A stretch of 64,000 nt of DNA, taken from positions 23,183,558 through 23,247,557 of the forward strand of contig NC_055990.1 in NCBI RefSeq assembly GCF_018446385.1, written 5' to 3'. Below the pieces are notes generated by a model. The model was not told where the DNA came from. It did not search any database and saw only the letters and a list, made by a program, of their open reading frames with translations. Below, one piece after another: positions 33,039 to 44,792 of this stretch. The stretch comes from Zingiber officinale (Eukaryota > Streptophyta > Magnoliopsida > Zingiberales > Zingiberaceae). The translations under genes and the position numbers were made by a program. Within the stretch, counting starts at the first letter, position 1, and the number at the start of each line of letters is the position of its first letter.

Positions 33039-34665
33039 TGTGGACACTGCAAGAAGCTTGCCCCTGAATATGAAAAGCTTGGATCGAGCTTTAAAAAGGA
33101 TAAATCTGTTTTGATTGGGAAGGTTAGCATCGTTCTAAATTAGGCCAAGAAGCATCATCTCTTTTACTACAGAAGCACTTACTGAGTTTGTGAATACTGA
33201 AGGGGGTATATTGCAAATTATATTTACTAAAAATTCTTGAAATGACAATTTTAGATATGGTCAAATATTATTCCTTCACCTGAATTAATTTTTTACCTTT
33301 TATTTGTGGGCTTATTGTTGTAGGAACAAATGTGAAACTAGCAACTATCCCTTCTAATGTAGTAGTATTGACTCCAGAGATTTGATTAGATTGTTCTTGA
33401 TGTAAATAAAGATGTTCTTGTTGAATTCTATGCACCATGGTTAGTGTATTTGCTAAGGTTCCTTTTTTTCTCTCCATTTGTAGCATTAGATACTTTTCCT
33501 TATCCACTGTAGACGACTAAGTTTCTTATCTTCAAACAGGTGTGGCCATTGCAAGCATCTTGCTCCTGTGAGTATTTTTGTTGATATAGGGCTTAAGACC
33601 TAGATTAGCCTAAGGTCATATTTGCCATATTTTTAATTATGAGATTACTAGATCTAACCTGATTTTTTTTTTTGGTGCAGATATATGAGAAGTTAGCCAA
33701 TGCATACAAATTGGAAGATGATGTTGTCATTGCTAACTTGGATGCTGATAAATACAAGGATTTAGCATAAAAGTAAGTCTTGAATATGCAATTTTCATAT
33801 GGTGTGCACTGTTAAGTTTCATGCACGATCACAATCTAGAATCTGGTTATTTATGCTATTAGCTAACAAATTGAGGTTGAAAGTTGATATATTCATTAAT
33901 GTGGATTCAGTCAATTGTGTACCTTGAATGCTTCATTAGTTCTGCTACCTATTTAGATTTTGGAGAAATATTATATGATGTTAATTTAGAGTAAGTTGAA
34001 AGTAGGTATCAGTTATTGAATTATATGTATTTTGAAACTTACATATTGATAAATAGTTGTCAAATTGAGAGTTCTGTATTTCTAATCACCTATGTACTAG
34101 ATTTAGATTTGGGGAATTGTGGTATTGTGATGTCAGATGATACCTTAAATGCAGAATCAACATCTAATTGAGAGGAGGATCAGATTCCCTCACAATTCTT
34201 GTTTTCTACAAATTTAATACTTGAATTCGTTGATGTTTGAGAAGAAGTGTAATGCTAAAATGCTTCCAACCTTATCCAACATTCATCTGACATGAAAATT
34301 GGGTGAAAAATGTGCATTATGACCTACTATATTTTGTGCTTAATCATTATTATTTCTCAAATTATCATGATGAAGTCCTCTTGAGTCTTTTTTTTTTTGT
34401 ATACCATCCTTACTATGATAGGGTGTTAGCAATAATTTGGTTTGACATGAATGATTCCATCTAAAAATTCACTATACTAAAGACTATTTAGTCATTTCCT
34501 ATGTGGGAGGACCAGAATTTTCAACTTTGTCATTCTGAAATTAGTTTGTTAAGCGGGATGCCTTCTGCATTTCAGGTATGCAGTTAGTGGTTATCATACC
34601 TTGAAGTTTTTTCCCAAGGAAAACAAAGCTGGTGAAGATTATGAGGCTGAACGGGAGTTGGATGA
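33039..34665 (+). pseudogene. Captured protein disulfide isomerase (PDIL2-type) gene fragment, with introns
   Basis: PDI oxidises and rearranges disulfides in the ER; PDIL2-type proteins have two thioredoxin domains. Recognisable exon pieces in order: 33039-33122 ([17 protein letters not shown]), 33172-33207 (EALTEFVNTEGG), 33324-33439 (TNVKLATIPSNVVVLTPE, then DVLVEFYAPW), 33540-33567 (CGHCKHLAP), 33681-33772 (IYEKLANAYKLEDDVVIANL) and 34576-34665 ([14 protein letters not shown]). Most borders keep GT/AG signals, so genomic DNA rather than cDNA was captured. Both CGHC active sites survive. Broken points: frameshifts and a stop near 33380, and TAA where GAA is expected before the intron at 33773. 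The 5' part and the C-terminus are missing. Confidence 0.88.
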
Positions 34666-34849
34666 ATATTTATGGATACTGTTGTAAGAAGAATATTTAT
34701 GTAATTTGTGAATATTTGTGTATTTTATGGATACTATTGGAAGAAGAATATGTGTAATTTATGAATATTTGTGTATTTTATGGATACTATTGTAAGAATA
34801 ATATTGGTGCATTTTATCGATTTTTCACTGTTTCGGAAATTGAATTTGT

Positions 34850-35170
34850 GTCGTTAAACAATATTGATATTACATCGGTTTTCCACCTCTGCAAAACCGG
34901 TGTCATTAACTAATATTACATCAGTCGTATACCGCTGCCAAAACTGGTGTATTAACATATAATATTACATCGGTTTTACATCATTGATAAAACAGTGTTG
35001 TTAAGTGATACTACACCGGTTAATAACCGATTCAAAAACCAGTGTCGTTAAGTGATACTACACCGGTTTTAACCCGATGTCTAAAATGGCAGACCTTTTA
35101 CATCGCCTTCATAGACATCGGTCGAAAATATAATAGACAACGGTGGAAAACCGATGTCTATGAGGGTTTT
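34850..35170. repeat. Subterminal repeats of the CACTA element
   Basis: Repeated 'acaccggtt', 'catcggttt' and 'ccgatgtcta' words in both orientations. They mirror the left end at 30615-30800 and are the presumed transposase-binding region. Confidence 0.75.
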
Positions 35171-35309
35171 TGTTGTAGTGCAAGTAAAAATACTTGTGTT
35201 AGCGTTGCTCTTTCTTTTCGTTTATTCTTTCTGCTGCGTACTCTTTCTAAATTTTAAAATCGCTATTCAACCCCCCCCCTCTAGCAAAACTCATCGATCC
35301 AACAAATAC

Positions 35310-35577
35310 AAGACCTTCGATTATGGCCTAGTTGTTTGTAGTGAATGCATTTGATTTTTACTTGCCCGTTATGTTTCAACTCGATCTGTGCCTTCTTTCG
35401 CCTTCCAGACTATACAAGGCCACGAGGACATAGAAATATAATATTGTTTACGCCCCTAGGTCAAAATTCCGTTCTTCAAAGAGGGTAAATACAATCTTGC
35501 AAGTGGCATTCTAATTTAGTGAATGAAAATAATGCTTACAATACAAGAGCGTATCTATGTTCCAGTGAATAATGATG
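35310..35577. other. Pre-insertion flank, no gene recognised
   Basis: Unique sequence leading into the duplicated segment. It shows the state of the locus before LTR-A copy 1 inserted in the paralogue at 2508. Confidence 0.4.
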
Positions 35578-36480
35578 ACAATAGTATGTAAGCAATGCAA
35601 TCCTAAATTTTTAGACTTTTCCGCCTCCGAAAGGTATATAAGAAAGAGAAGGTTAGTGGTGGTAGTCATTATGACTAGACTTTGGATATAATTGCTTTGG
35701 AAGCTTGTGAACCAAGTAAAACTAATTGTGTACTGTATTGAGTTTTAAAGTTTCTGTTGCATTCTCAATGACACTATTCACCCTCTTTAGCTCGCAATGA
35801 TCCTAACATATAAAATATAATAGAGAGATCATATTTGAAATGTAAATAGTTTAGATTCATTTAATAAGTTTAATTAAAATTGATACATTATCTAAATTAA
35901 TTAAAATCGAAAAACAAAGATAAATAATAAGTCTGTACAAACTAATATTTACATGTAAAATTTACTAAATTGCGCTGATCATAATAGTTTTTAGACAATT
36001 GAAATTGAGTGGATATGTAATAGGTAAATTTGATAAAGAGAAATATTAGAATAAAAAATAATTAAAAAAAGTCCTTTCATCAGTTATTTTGTTTGTTAAT
36101 TTGGTAACCGCAAACTACGAGTGGAGCAATGATAATGGATTATTAAAAATCTCGTCCTACTTAGGCGGTAAGAGATAAAAAGGCACGAAGATTAATAACA
36201 TGCAGATTCCTTTCAGATATCTATATAAGCACCATGAGAGGTAAGGTATAGATAAGTTGGTCTTCTTATTCTCGGAAGTGGAGACCACTCTCCTCCTTTA
36301 AGCTCTCCTCCTCCTCCTCCTCCTCATCTTCTTCTTTCTTTCATATTCTTCATCTAATCTGTGACTGACTTGAGCGTCGGAAAGACCATGCTGGCAAGCC
36401 GACTCAAACTCTAAAACGTGTTACATCTCAGGATATCAGATAAGCTTTCTAGAGAGGAGGAATCCGAGCGAACGAAAAAA
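35578..36480 (+). repeat. Duplicated genomic segment, copy 2, with promoter-like end
   Basis: Partner of 2514-3345. It includes TATATAAG near 36223, a CT-rich leader and then 'gacttgagcgtcggaaagacc' near 36367, a motif typical of large plant Ty3/gypsy LTRs. It is therefore probably a retrotransposon LTR fragment rather than a host gene promoter. Confidence 0.6.
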
Positions 36481-36524
36481 GAACTCATCATAAACCATAG
36501 AAGGGACTTTTTTTATATAGTTGG

Positions 36525-36668
36525 TATCAAATATCCAGCTTATGTCGACCAATTCTGGGATGACCGACCTCGTGTCATTGAAGTTTTCCACCTATAATCA
36601 AGATAAATCGGGAAGCACTCGCAACGGACAGCCCATTAGCCCAGTATTCTTAGGTCAATCTACATTAA
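36525..36668. repeat. Dispersed ~150-bp repeat, copy 2
   Basis: Contains 'gggatgaccgacct', 'ttttccacctataatcaag', 'gggaagcactcgcaa' and 'agtattcttaggtc'. Counterparts lie at 22450-22612 and 55085-55212. Confidence 0.5.
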
Positions 36669-36758
36669 AAATTTAATTGGTTAATTTATCATAAATATCT
36701 CTAAAATTTAAAAAAAAAATACTTTGTCACTATATCATTGTCCCTGGGTAGGGATGAT

Positions 36759-37198
36759 GTTGATGCAATAGAGAATCCAAAATTATTTTTTTTTTAAGTA
36801 GTTATCCGTTAATTAAGTTTAATTTATTTTTTATATTTAATTTTCTCCTAAATCTTAGGAACTGAGTCTTGATAGTTAATTTATCCTAAATCTTAGGGAA
36901 TAAGTCTAGTTGGTTATTTTTCTATTTAGATTTTTTTTTAGGGTTTTGAGAGCTATATAAACCTATGCTTAGATGATGTTTGGGGATAAGTTATTTTTAT
37001 ATTGAATCAATTGGTTTCGCTCAAGCCACGTTACGGCTACATCTCTTTTGTTCTTTATTTCCCTCTCTTATTTTGTCAAGAAGGTTTTTTTTTTTAAAAC
37101 CAATCTTGAGCTACTTCTTATTTCGTTATTTCTCTCTTGTTTCTTTTTAATCCCTCTGTAACTTCATGCCCCAGAATAATCTATATTCTGCTCAGCGT
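36759..37198 (+). repeat. 5' LTR of gypsy element
   Basis: 36761-37041 matches 53864-54142, including 'gagagctatataaacctatg' with a TATA box (about 36952). If the primer site near 37201 is right, the LTR runs on to about 37198 and the 3' LTR has lost that end. No TSD was found, as expected for a truncated element. Confidence 0.75.
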
Positions 37199-37200
37199 TA

Positions 37201-37213
37201 GTTGGTACTAGAG
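37201..37213 (+). other. Degenerate primer binding site
   Basis: TTGGTACTAGAGCTC resembles TGGTATCAGAGCTC, the tRNA-Met-type site, and precedes ATG of gag at 37228. Confidence 0.55.
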
Positions 37214-37227
37214 CTCATTAAGATTCA

Positions 37228-38022
37228 ATGGAGGGTCATCGTGGATGTGGTCATGATCGTGAAAGGCAGGTTCCGGCTGAGGAAGCCTCACATTGTGGTC
37301 GTAGCATCCAAGACGAGATTCAGTATCTACAGAGACAAGTCACAAAGTTATCTCAACGTCTAGCGACACGAGAACGTAAATATCGTAAGTTCCTTTATTT
37401 CCCTTTTGAAAAATCTCTAATTTCCAATGGAGAAGAGTTGTCCAAGCACAAGTTTGGTTTTGAGAAATACAGGTTCAACCACCCCACCACCTACAACTTC
37501 GAGAGAACACCAACTCCCCAGTGCCTCTACGCCCCCCCTTCCTCTCATGGTGGCGGAGACAACCATGAGAATGTGGACCTCGACAACATCGAGTACGACC
37601 AGTCCTAACCTCTCGATCATCCAATTGCAGGAGGCAACGAAGACGACGACAAGATCGAATTATTCGGTGATTCAATTTATGACGAAGACGAGATCGAAGC
37701 ACTAGGCGAACCAATATTTGATGATAAAGTTGACGAGGTACTCTATGGTGATGACCATGAGATTTTAATTTGGTCTTATTTGAGGATGCAATTTGCCGTA
37801 TCGAAAGACAATGCGAAGAAAAGGGAGATTATGGATGTTGAAGACATTATTTTGAACTCGAGGACGAGTTCTTTTCAACCTGGGACGTCTGATGCAGGAG
37901 TATCCAGTGACACAATCATCTCGTATCATCCAACATGACTATGTTCCCCTTAGAGTTGTTACGAGAAGAAAATAAAGCTACCAACTTTCCTTTTGAATCT
38001 AGAAGAAGGACGATCGAGGCTA
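37228..38022 (+). pseudogene. gypsy gag, N-terminal part
   Basis: Starts MEGHRGCGHDRERQ and continues through a short coiled-coil-like EIQYLQRQVTKLSQRLATRE, the usual N-terminus of plant gypsy Gag. The frame ends at 37608; the rest is acidic and in several frames. Near 37863 is a piece ('gaggacgagttcttttcaac') that normally lies at the 3' end of such elements and also occurs at 53832, so an internal rearrangement is likely. The hAT element interrupts it after 38030. Confidence 0.6.
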
Positions 38023-38030
38023 CTTACAAG

Positions 38031-40975
38031 TAGACCCGACCCTGGGCCGGGTCTGGCCCGGACTCGGCCCGGGCCCATAACTGGGTCAACGGGCTAGTTG
38101 CCCGCTGACCCGGTTTGTCGGGTCGAACCGGAACCGGCCCGGCAACTTGCCGGGTCGGTTCCAGTTCATTTGCTGTAAAACCGGCGAACTGGCGGTTCAA
38201 CTCGCCTGTTCAGCCACAATATTTTTTTTTTGTAACGGCTTGAACCACCTATTAACCAGCGGTTCATAGCCGTTGGAACCGTCGGTTAACCGACGGTTCA
38301 TAGCCATTGGGGGGGTTTTAGGTATTTTTTTCAACGGTTAGGATCATTCGATCGTTTTTTGATCAATGGCTATGATTTAGTGTCCATTACTATCAAAACT
38401 CTATAAATAGAGAGCTCATTTCATCATTTTCACACACATCTTCTCTACTCTTACTCTTAATCTCAATCTCGTATTCTCTACACGCTTTCGTTTCCAATTT
38501 TCAATTACAATAGAAGGAGGCCGCAGAGGTGCATCATCTCGAGCTCGGAAGGGAAAGCAAATAATGAATCCGCGGGAGGAGGACCCCAACATTCAATCCA
38601 CCGATGATGAGATCGAGCATCTTCCGAATCCGACACCCAAAACACAAGGAAGTACCGATGCAAATACTTCTAAGGTTCGGGAACTTCCTCCTCTAAATTC
38701 TTCTATTTTCACTAAACATTTTGAGAAGGTCACTCTTCCATCGGGAGAAATACGTGCAAAATGTAAGCACTACAATGCTTCCTACAAATTCCAAGCCGGC
38801 GGCGGCTATGGGTCATTGAAATGATATGTAGAAACGAAGCACCCGACGGAATATGGACTCGACTGTTCTCAAACACAATTATCAAGATTTTCTTCAACTA
38901 GCGGTAGTACTGATTCTAGTTTTATATTCAGATAATAACTTAAGAGAATCATTAGCTAAATTTGTTTCCGTAGAACATCTTTCTTTTAGTTTTGGATCTA
39001 AATGCACATTTGAAGATTTTTGTAAAGAATCTCTTAATCCATGTGCTAAACGTGTTCCTAGAATTACACTTACTTGTACAATTAAAAAATTAGTAAAACA
39101 AGGAAAAAAGAATTTAATTGATGAATTTAGTAAATTAGATAATAAAGTTTCTTTATGTTCCGATATTTGGAGTGATAATTGGTAAATACATTTGTATATG
39201 AGTGTGACTTGCCATTGAATCAATAACTCTTGGAACCTCCAAAAAAAGATTGTTAGCTTATAGAGTTTTTGATGAATCACATAATGCTCATAACATCGCA
39301 CAATTATTATATTTAATTTTAAAAGAATATGACTTAACTCATAAAATATTTTCAAAATCATTAGATAATGCTAGTTCCAATACTGCTTGTATAGATGATC
39401 TAAATTTTGTTTGTCAACTATTATTGGCGGTTTATTTTTTCATATTCGTTGTGTATGCCATGTTTTAAATTTATGTGTTCAAGATGGTTTAAAAATTTTA
39501 GAAAGTTATATTAAACCAATTAGAATTGTAATTTTTTATTTATGGTCTCATCCATCTATATTGAAACAATGGGGTAGGTTTTATAAAATTAATGGAATGA
39601 GACCTAAAAAATTTTCCCGTGATGTACTAACACGTTAGAATTCAACATACCAATTATTACAAGATTCATTCAATATAAAGAATTATTATATTCATTTTTT
39701 GCACAAAATACTAATACTAATATATATTTATTTTCACAATAATAGAATATTTGTAGTAGTATTTGTGAAATTCTAAAAATATTTAATGATGCAACTGAAC
39801 AACTTTCCGGTGTTTATTACCCCACTGCTCAAGTAGTTTTAGAAAATTTTTCTAATATAATATTAGTTTTAAATAAATATATTAATAATGTATCTTTATC
39901 TCCTTGCATCTTAGCTATGAAAACTAAATGAGAAAAATATTTTTATTTAATTCCTGAAATTTATTTAATTGCATTCGCTTTAGATCCTAGATTTAAATTA
40001 GAAGTTTTACAAGAAATGTTAACTTTATATTATGATGCTTTAATTCCAATTAAATATTCTTCTTCCCCTGAACCAATTAATATTGTATATAATGTTAAAA
40101 TTTATTTATATGATGTTTATAATCAATATTATGCAAATTATGAAACACAAACTAATATTTTTGAAATACAACAAACTACTAGTAGTAATTTAAAACTTAC
40201 AAAAGCACAACTCTTATTAAAAGAACGGACAAAACGTCCACGAGGATCCTCAAGTTCCACACAAGAACTTGAGAATTATTTTACGACTTCTTTTGATGAT
40301 TTTAATGAAGCAGATAGCGAAAATTTCGATATCTTAAAGTGGTGGTCACAGAAGGCTCAAAGCTTTCCCGTCCTCTTCGTGATCGCCAAAGAAATATTAG
40401 CTTGTCCAGTGTCAACTGTTGCTGTGGAGCAGACGTTCAGTGCCGGCGGCAACATATTAGATGAACGACGATCAACTTTATCTCCCGACTCATTAGAAGC
40501 CCAAGCATTACTGGACGATTGGACCAGAACGGAGAAAAGAATCCAAGGAATGCAACTTTCAGATGACGAAGTTGAAGATTTTGATACTGAAGGAACAAAT
40601 ACAACAGGAACAGGAAATGGAAGTGAGTGAAAATGTAAATGGATAAAAATATAAAAGAACTACGTGAGCTTTGATTCCCCTAAAGGGATGCGTAGGCAAC
40701 TTAAATAAGTGCAAGCCCTTTTTTTCAATAAATTTTAATTTCTAATTTCTAATTTGTAATATTTAATTTTTAATTTTTAATTTTTAATTTTTTAACATAA
40801 TAATCTTGAACTGTGGCAAACCGTGACGAACCGTGAACCGAACCTGAACCGGCGGTTCTGAACCGTGAACCGTAACCGTCTTGAGCAGTTAAGGTTAAGG
40901 GTCAACTTGTCTGGAATCGTCGAACCGGCGGTTCTGAACCGTCGAACAGTCGGTTCCAAACAGTGGTCAGGTCTA
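38031..40975 (+). mobile_element. hAT transposon (Ac/Tag1-like), 2945 bp
   Basis: Perfect 8-bp TSD CTTACAAG at 38023-38030 and 40976-40983. Terminal inverted repeats are TAGACC(C/T)GACC (left TAGACCCGACCCTGG, right on minus TAGACCTGACCACTG). Subterminal regions are rich in 'aaccggcggttc' and 'ccggcccgg' words in both orientations. Inside is a decayed BED/hATC transposase gene (38564-40630). Confidence 0.92.
38564..40630 (+). pseudogene. hAT transposase (BED zinc finger, RNase H-like core, hATC)
   Basis: The N-terminus MNPREEDPN leads to a BED finger (SSIFTKHFEKVTLPSGEIRAKC, then SYKFQAGGGYGSLK). Its second Cys is Tyr (CKHY) and a stop replaces the codon before YVETKHP. Central pieces are FVSVEHLSFSFG, LCSDIWSDNW (catalytic-core region) and KIFSKSLDNASSNT with the conserved Asp-Asn. 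The C-terminal hATC dimerisation region is well kept: ILKWWSQKAQSFPVL, then CPVSTVAVEQTFSAGG and DERRSTLSPDSLEAQALL. At least five frameshifts or stops (about 38822, 39182, 39465, 39640-40000) prevent a full protein. Confidence 0.88.
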
Positions 40976-40983
40976 CTTACAAG

Positions 40984-41594
40984 GAAGATGATGAGTTCGT
41001 GGTCTTCTGACATGGTTACACTTTATTCAGAGTCTGGGCGAGATGGAATCCCTTCAGATTTGGTAATTAATAACTCTACACTACTTTCTATGCCCAAATT
41101 TTTGAACAAGATGAAGCACGAAGACATGGTCTATACTTTGCTTCCTTACAAAAGCGATAAAATAGACCTAGACTTGGATCTACTAGCTGAGGTGCAACAA
41201 CTCCTATCCGACTTTGCTAATTTGATGGCTGAAGACCTTCCTTCGGAACTTTCCTCTAGGAGAGACATTCAACATCAGATTGACCTCATTTTGTGGTTAA
41301 CCTTACCTAACCGGCCGACATATCGTGCTAGCCCTAAGGATGCTGGAAAACTACAACGACAAGTTGTGGAGCTATTGAGACAAGGTTATACTCGTGAGAG
41401 TATGAGCCCTTGTGCAGTCCCTTCCCTACTCGTGCCAAAGAAAGACGGTTCATGGTGCATGTGTATTAATAGTAGAGTCATTACCACAATCATGGTGAAG
41501 TATATATTTCCGATTCCTCGCTTAGATGACATGTTGGATCAACTTTCCAGTTTAAATATCTTCTCCAAGATTGATCTTAGGAGTGGATACCACC
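40984..41594 (+). pseudogene. gypsy reverse transcriptase, N-terminal part
   Basis: In one frame: LLSDFANLMAEDLPSELSSR, HQIDLILW, LPNRPTYRASPKDAGKLQRQ, then the RT core CAVPSLLVPKKDGSWCMCIN, PIPRLDDMLDQLSS and IFSKIDLRSGYHR. The first catalytic Asp lies in KIDLRSGYH. Conserved 'MCVDSR' is MCINSR here. The frame is interrupted after GYH by a SINE whose TSD repeats 18 bp of this coding sequence. The stretch 40984-41060 is the 5' side of the same pol region after the hAT TSD. Confidence 0.88.
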
Positions 41595-41789
41595 GTCCCC
41601 AGGGCGTAGCACAGATGGGGAGTGCATGGTTCTGTGGCTGAAAGGTCCAGGGGTCGATCCCCGGGGTGTCACTGCCTGGGGTTAACGTCTCCGCCATGCA
41701 CTTTCCATCTGTGTACCTGCATTTACCTCCCTCCATATCCGTGGGACCGGCTCTAGGGGGGCCGCTGATGCGGCGGTTCCACATTTTTT
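41595..41789 (+). mobile_element. SINE, family 2, T-tailed
   Basis: 195 bp with an exact 18-bp TSD TTAGGAGTGGATACCACC (41577-41594, 41790-41807). The 5' part is tRNA-like, with an A-box-like 'agcacagatggggagtg' and B-box-like 'ggggtcgatcccc' (about 41649). It ends in a short T run (acattttttt). This layout is like the Au-type plant SINEs; the family name is inference. It interrupts reverse transcriptase. Confidence 0.88.
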
Positions 41790-41807
41790 TTAGGAGTGGA
41801 TACCACC

Positions 41808-41948
41808 ATATTTAAATCAAGCCCAGAGATAAATGGAAGACCACCTTGAAGACACAACATAGGTTGTACGAGTGGATGGTCATGCCTTTCGGACTATCCA
41901 ATGCACCCAACACATTCATGAGATTTATGCATCAAGTCTTACGATCTT
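41808..41948 (+). pseudogene. gypsy reverse transcriptase, middle part
   Basis: Continues the RT after the [44 protein letters not shown], then VLRSF, where an LTR-A copy interrupts. PFGLSNAP is the diagnostic block of gypsy RT. The codon after YHH is a stop. Confidence 0.88.
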
Positions 41949-44787
41949 TTTCACTCCCCAGAGGAGTCCCTGTCCGAGAAAATTTTGACAGCATCTCCCC
42001 TGTACGGTGGACAATCTGAAACTTTTCTATATCCTCACATACCTCAGCCACAGGCGGCTGGAATAATAAAAACAATAAAAATACAACCACACATTCCACG
42101 CAGTTTATATAACAAGTAAACAGAAAGATAATACCCTGACTCGAAATCAACCCTACTCCACTACACTCGAAAAACTCAAATCCGATGAACTCACCTCTTC
42201 TGCCGTCCAGGCAGGCATGTAGTAGAATAAATCCAAATTCAAATCCATCGACAAAATAAAATCCATACAATGTCCATAAGTAAAATAATCCAAAACATAA
42301 CAAGTTCAAAACAGTCTAGAACAGAAAAGAAACCAAAAGGAAACCAATCATATCCTTGAGGTCTGCAGGGACCAGCAACTGGAACTCTCTCCTCACATCA
42401 TCAACCTGAAAATATCAACAATGGAGGCGGGGTGAGTCCAACACTCAGCAGGTACAATTGATATACAAAGTAGGAAAATAACACCTAGCACTAATCATGC
42501 GTACAGCCTCCTGATATAAGAAAGATAAAAATATGCATCTGAAGTAAACAGGAGAGAAACTGTACTAACCAGGACCTGAGTATAAGGACAAACAGTCCGA
42601 GTGGTATAGGAATCCTGTATGCATGTCAAACATAGGTATCCAAACAATATGCAGCATATAAATGCAGCAAACACAAACACAAGCAATAAATGCATTATGC
42701 ATATGATGCCAATGATGCGTCCTGGTCACCCCTGACGCCAGTCGATCATCTCACACAATAGTCAGGCCGAGTGGGTAGGGCTGTGACAACCGTACACTCT
42801 GTCGTCACTACTCCTGATGAGTGACCGAGTGGACGGGATGCTGTCGGAGTACACCTATCCTCCTACCCCAAATCATAAATGAGGGAGCGCAATGCTCTCA
42901 TCTCCCGGTACACAGTGACGGGGAGGAATCTCTGCCGGATAACACGTTGTGTCACACTACCCATGAGCGGACCAACGGTGCCTAACAGAGTCCCTGCTGC
43001 AACACACTCTGCCTGAATCGACCACTAACCCATGAGTGGTGGTGTGTGCAGATCCATGTAACTGGCGATGTGCTCAACAATAATGGGGCGGACTATCGCA
43101 CAGCATGCAATCATGCAAATGATGCATGACAATAACCATAAAACATCCTGACCTAATCCATATATATAGAAAAGTGCACCCTAGGTCAACGAATCATATC
43201 GAATCAAAGGTACACAGAAGATATAAAAACCTAGGTCCTGAACATGGTGAAGCATGGTATATCACTATCTCCTATAAGCATGTATAAACAAATAAAGTAT
43301 ACATGGGATGCAAATCAAGCAATCAATCAATCATGTATCTGATATTGGGTAGTGACTAACCGAAACAAATAAAGGACATAATTAATGCAACTTGTTAAAT
43401 TCACTACTATGTATATCAAATGACATAAGTCAAAAGTACCCGCCTCCAATAAAGTGGTCAAATCCGGTAATCAAGATACTCATCGAGATACCGTCCCGAA
43501 TCAAAGTCCTGTGTCGAACATATAGATATATTTTATTTAGCTACAATTCAAATGAATTTAAATAGCTTAATAAAATCCACAAACTAAATCAAGGAAAACC
43601 CTAATTAACATAACCAATTGCCTACCCAAAATTAAATCTAACCATTGACTAAGGTTAATGGTCTTAACCCTAATCGTTCCATTAGATTCATTAAAACCAA
43701 CTCAATCTACAACAAGAATCCGCCATCAATGTATCATCCTATAACCAAATTAGGTACGTATCAATTCATACATAAAACACATTTTCACCTCAAATCACAG
43801 CTGGAGAAGATTCGCTGTTGCAGCACAGTAGACGAAGTTGCTGCCAATAATCCTATCCGGAGCGAGGTGGAACCGTTGCCTAGCAAGTTAGCCCTTTTAA
43901 ATCAGCACCTAGACAAATCAAACGTCTAATTCACAGTGTGTACATGCTCAACCATGCAAGACCAAATCAAAGCTCACCTTGGGGGTCTGATCACCTTACT
44001 CACTGTCTGCACTTCACAGCAACCCGAGACTGCGATCCAGCGCTGGAAGGGCAGTGTAGCACAAAGGGAAACAGTGGCACAGAGAAGAAGAAGTCGGCAT
44101 CGGCACCAATTCAAGAAGTAGGCAGTGGCTAGGGCTGAGGAATGCAAAGCTGTGGCCACCGGAGAGAGATGGTGGCCGTGGGTTTCCGGCTAGGGCACGC
44201 GGCTGGACGAGGGCAGAGGGTGTCGGAGGAGAGGAAATCAGCATCAGGGCTCGCTACACTGTGGTGGTCGATGCTGGGGCACCAGAGGTGAGGCGCTGCT
44301 CCGTGCGTCGCCGGCGACAGTGGCGTCGGGTCGGAGTGGCGGCGACGCTGCTAGGGATCGGGTCCGGCGCTCGCTGTGGGGGCGGGAGAGGATGCTAGGG
44401 CGCAGCCTTGGCAGGAGGAAGCTCGGCTAGGGCACGGGATGGTCGGTGGAGACTGCGGTAGTCGGCGGTCGGGCGGCGCCGGGTGGCTAGGGCAGGGAGA
44501 TTAGGGCTTCAGCGTGAGAGAAGAAGGGAAGAGGGCGCGGGCGGTTTTCGAGGAGGAGAAACAGAGGAACCGGCGAAAAATAAAGGAAAAAGGAAAATTA
44601 AATAAAGGAAAAGAATTAAGAAAAATTCAACTTTTCCTCATTTAAATGGGGTAACCTAAACAGGCTTTTCCGACCCCATTTTTATCCCCGTTAACTCGTC
44701 CGTACGAGCTCCGAAAAATTCTCGAAAAATTTCCAAAAATTCCGAAAAATTCCCTTATTAATATTCGTCTATTTCGAGTATTTTACA
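41949..44787 (-). mobile_element. LTR-A copy 2 (solo LTR, minus)
   Basis: 2839 bp, the reverse complement of the LTR-A sequence at 1-2508 and 55854-58936. TSDs ATCTT at 41944-41948 and 44788-44792. The right end is TATTTTACA; the left terminal TGT is now TTT. It breaks the RT coding sequence exactly between RSF and MGRF. No internal domain, so a solo LTR. Confidence 0.9.
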
Positions 44788-44792
44788 ATCTT

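Larger units (their letters stand above)
30592..35180 (+). mobile_element. Non-autonomous CACTA transposon carrying captured gene sequence (Pack-CACTA)
   Basis: 4589 bp. The left end is CACTACAAGAAAAACCC and the right end, read on minus, is CACTACAACAAAAACCC. The 3-bp TSD is CAA (30589-30591, 35181-35183). Subterminal repeats of 'accgatgtctatgag' type occur in both orientations at both ends (30620-30800, 34850-35160), as usual for CACTA elements. No transposase is visible. The interior holds a GC-rich segment (30880-31800, including a GAG-repeat at 31632-31670) and a fragmented protein disulfide isomerase gene with introns (33039-34665). Confidence 0.93.
29637..35304 (+). mobile_element. Solo LTR of the middle-element family, inverted, split by a CACTA transposon
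   Basis: 29637-30591 plus 35184-35304 together form one LTR. They match the reverse complement of 8306-9399 and 17416-18501 from end to end. It starts CGTTGGTGCGG (TG mutated to CG) and ends GATCCAACA. Likely TSDs are GATAC (29632-29636) and AATAC (35305-35309), four of five matching. It carries the hairpin array at 29735-29962. No internal region remains. Confidence 0.85.

Noticed and set aside
36150..36480. Promoter and 5' UTR of a host gene
   Set aside because: The 'gacttgagcgtcgg' motif and duplication point to an LTR; no coding sequence follows.
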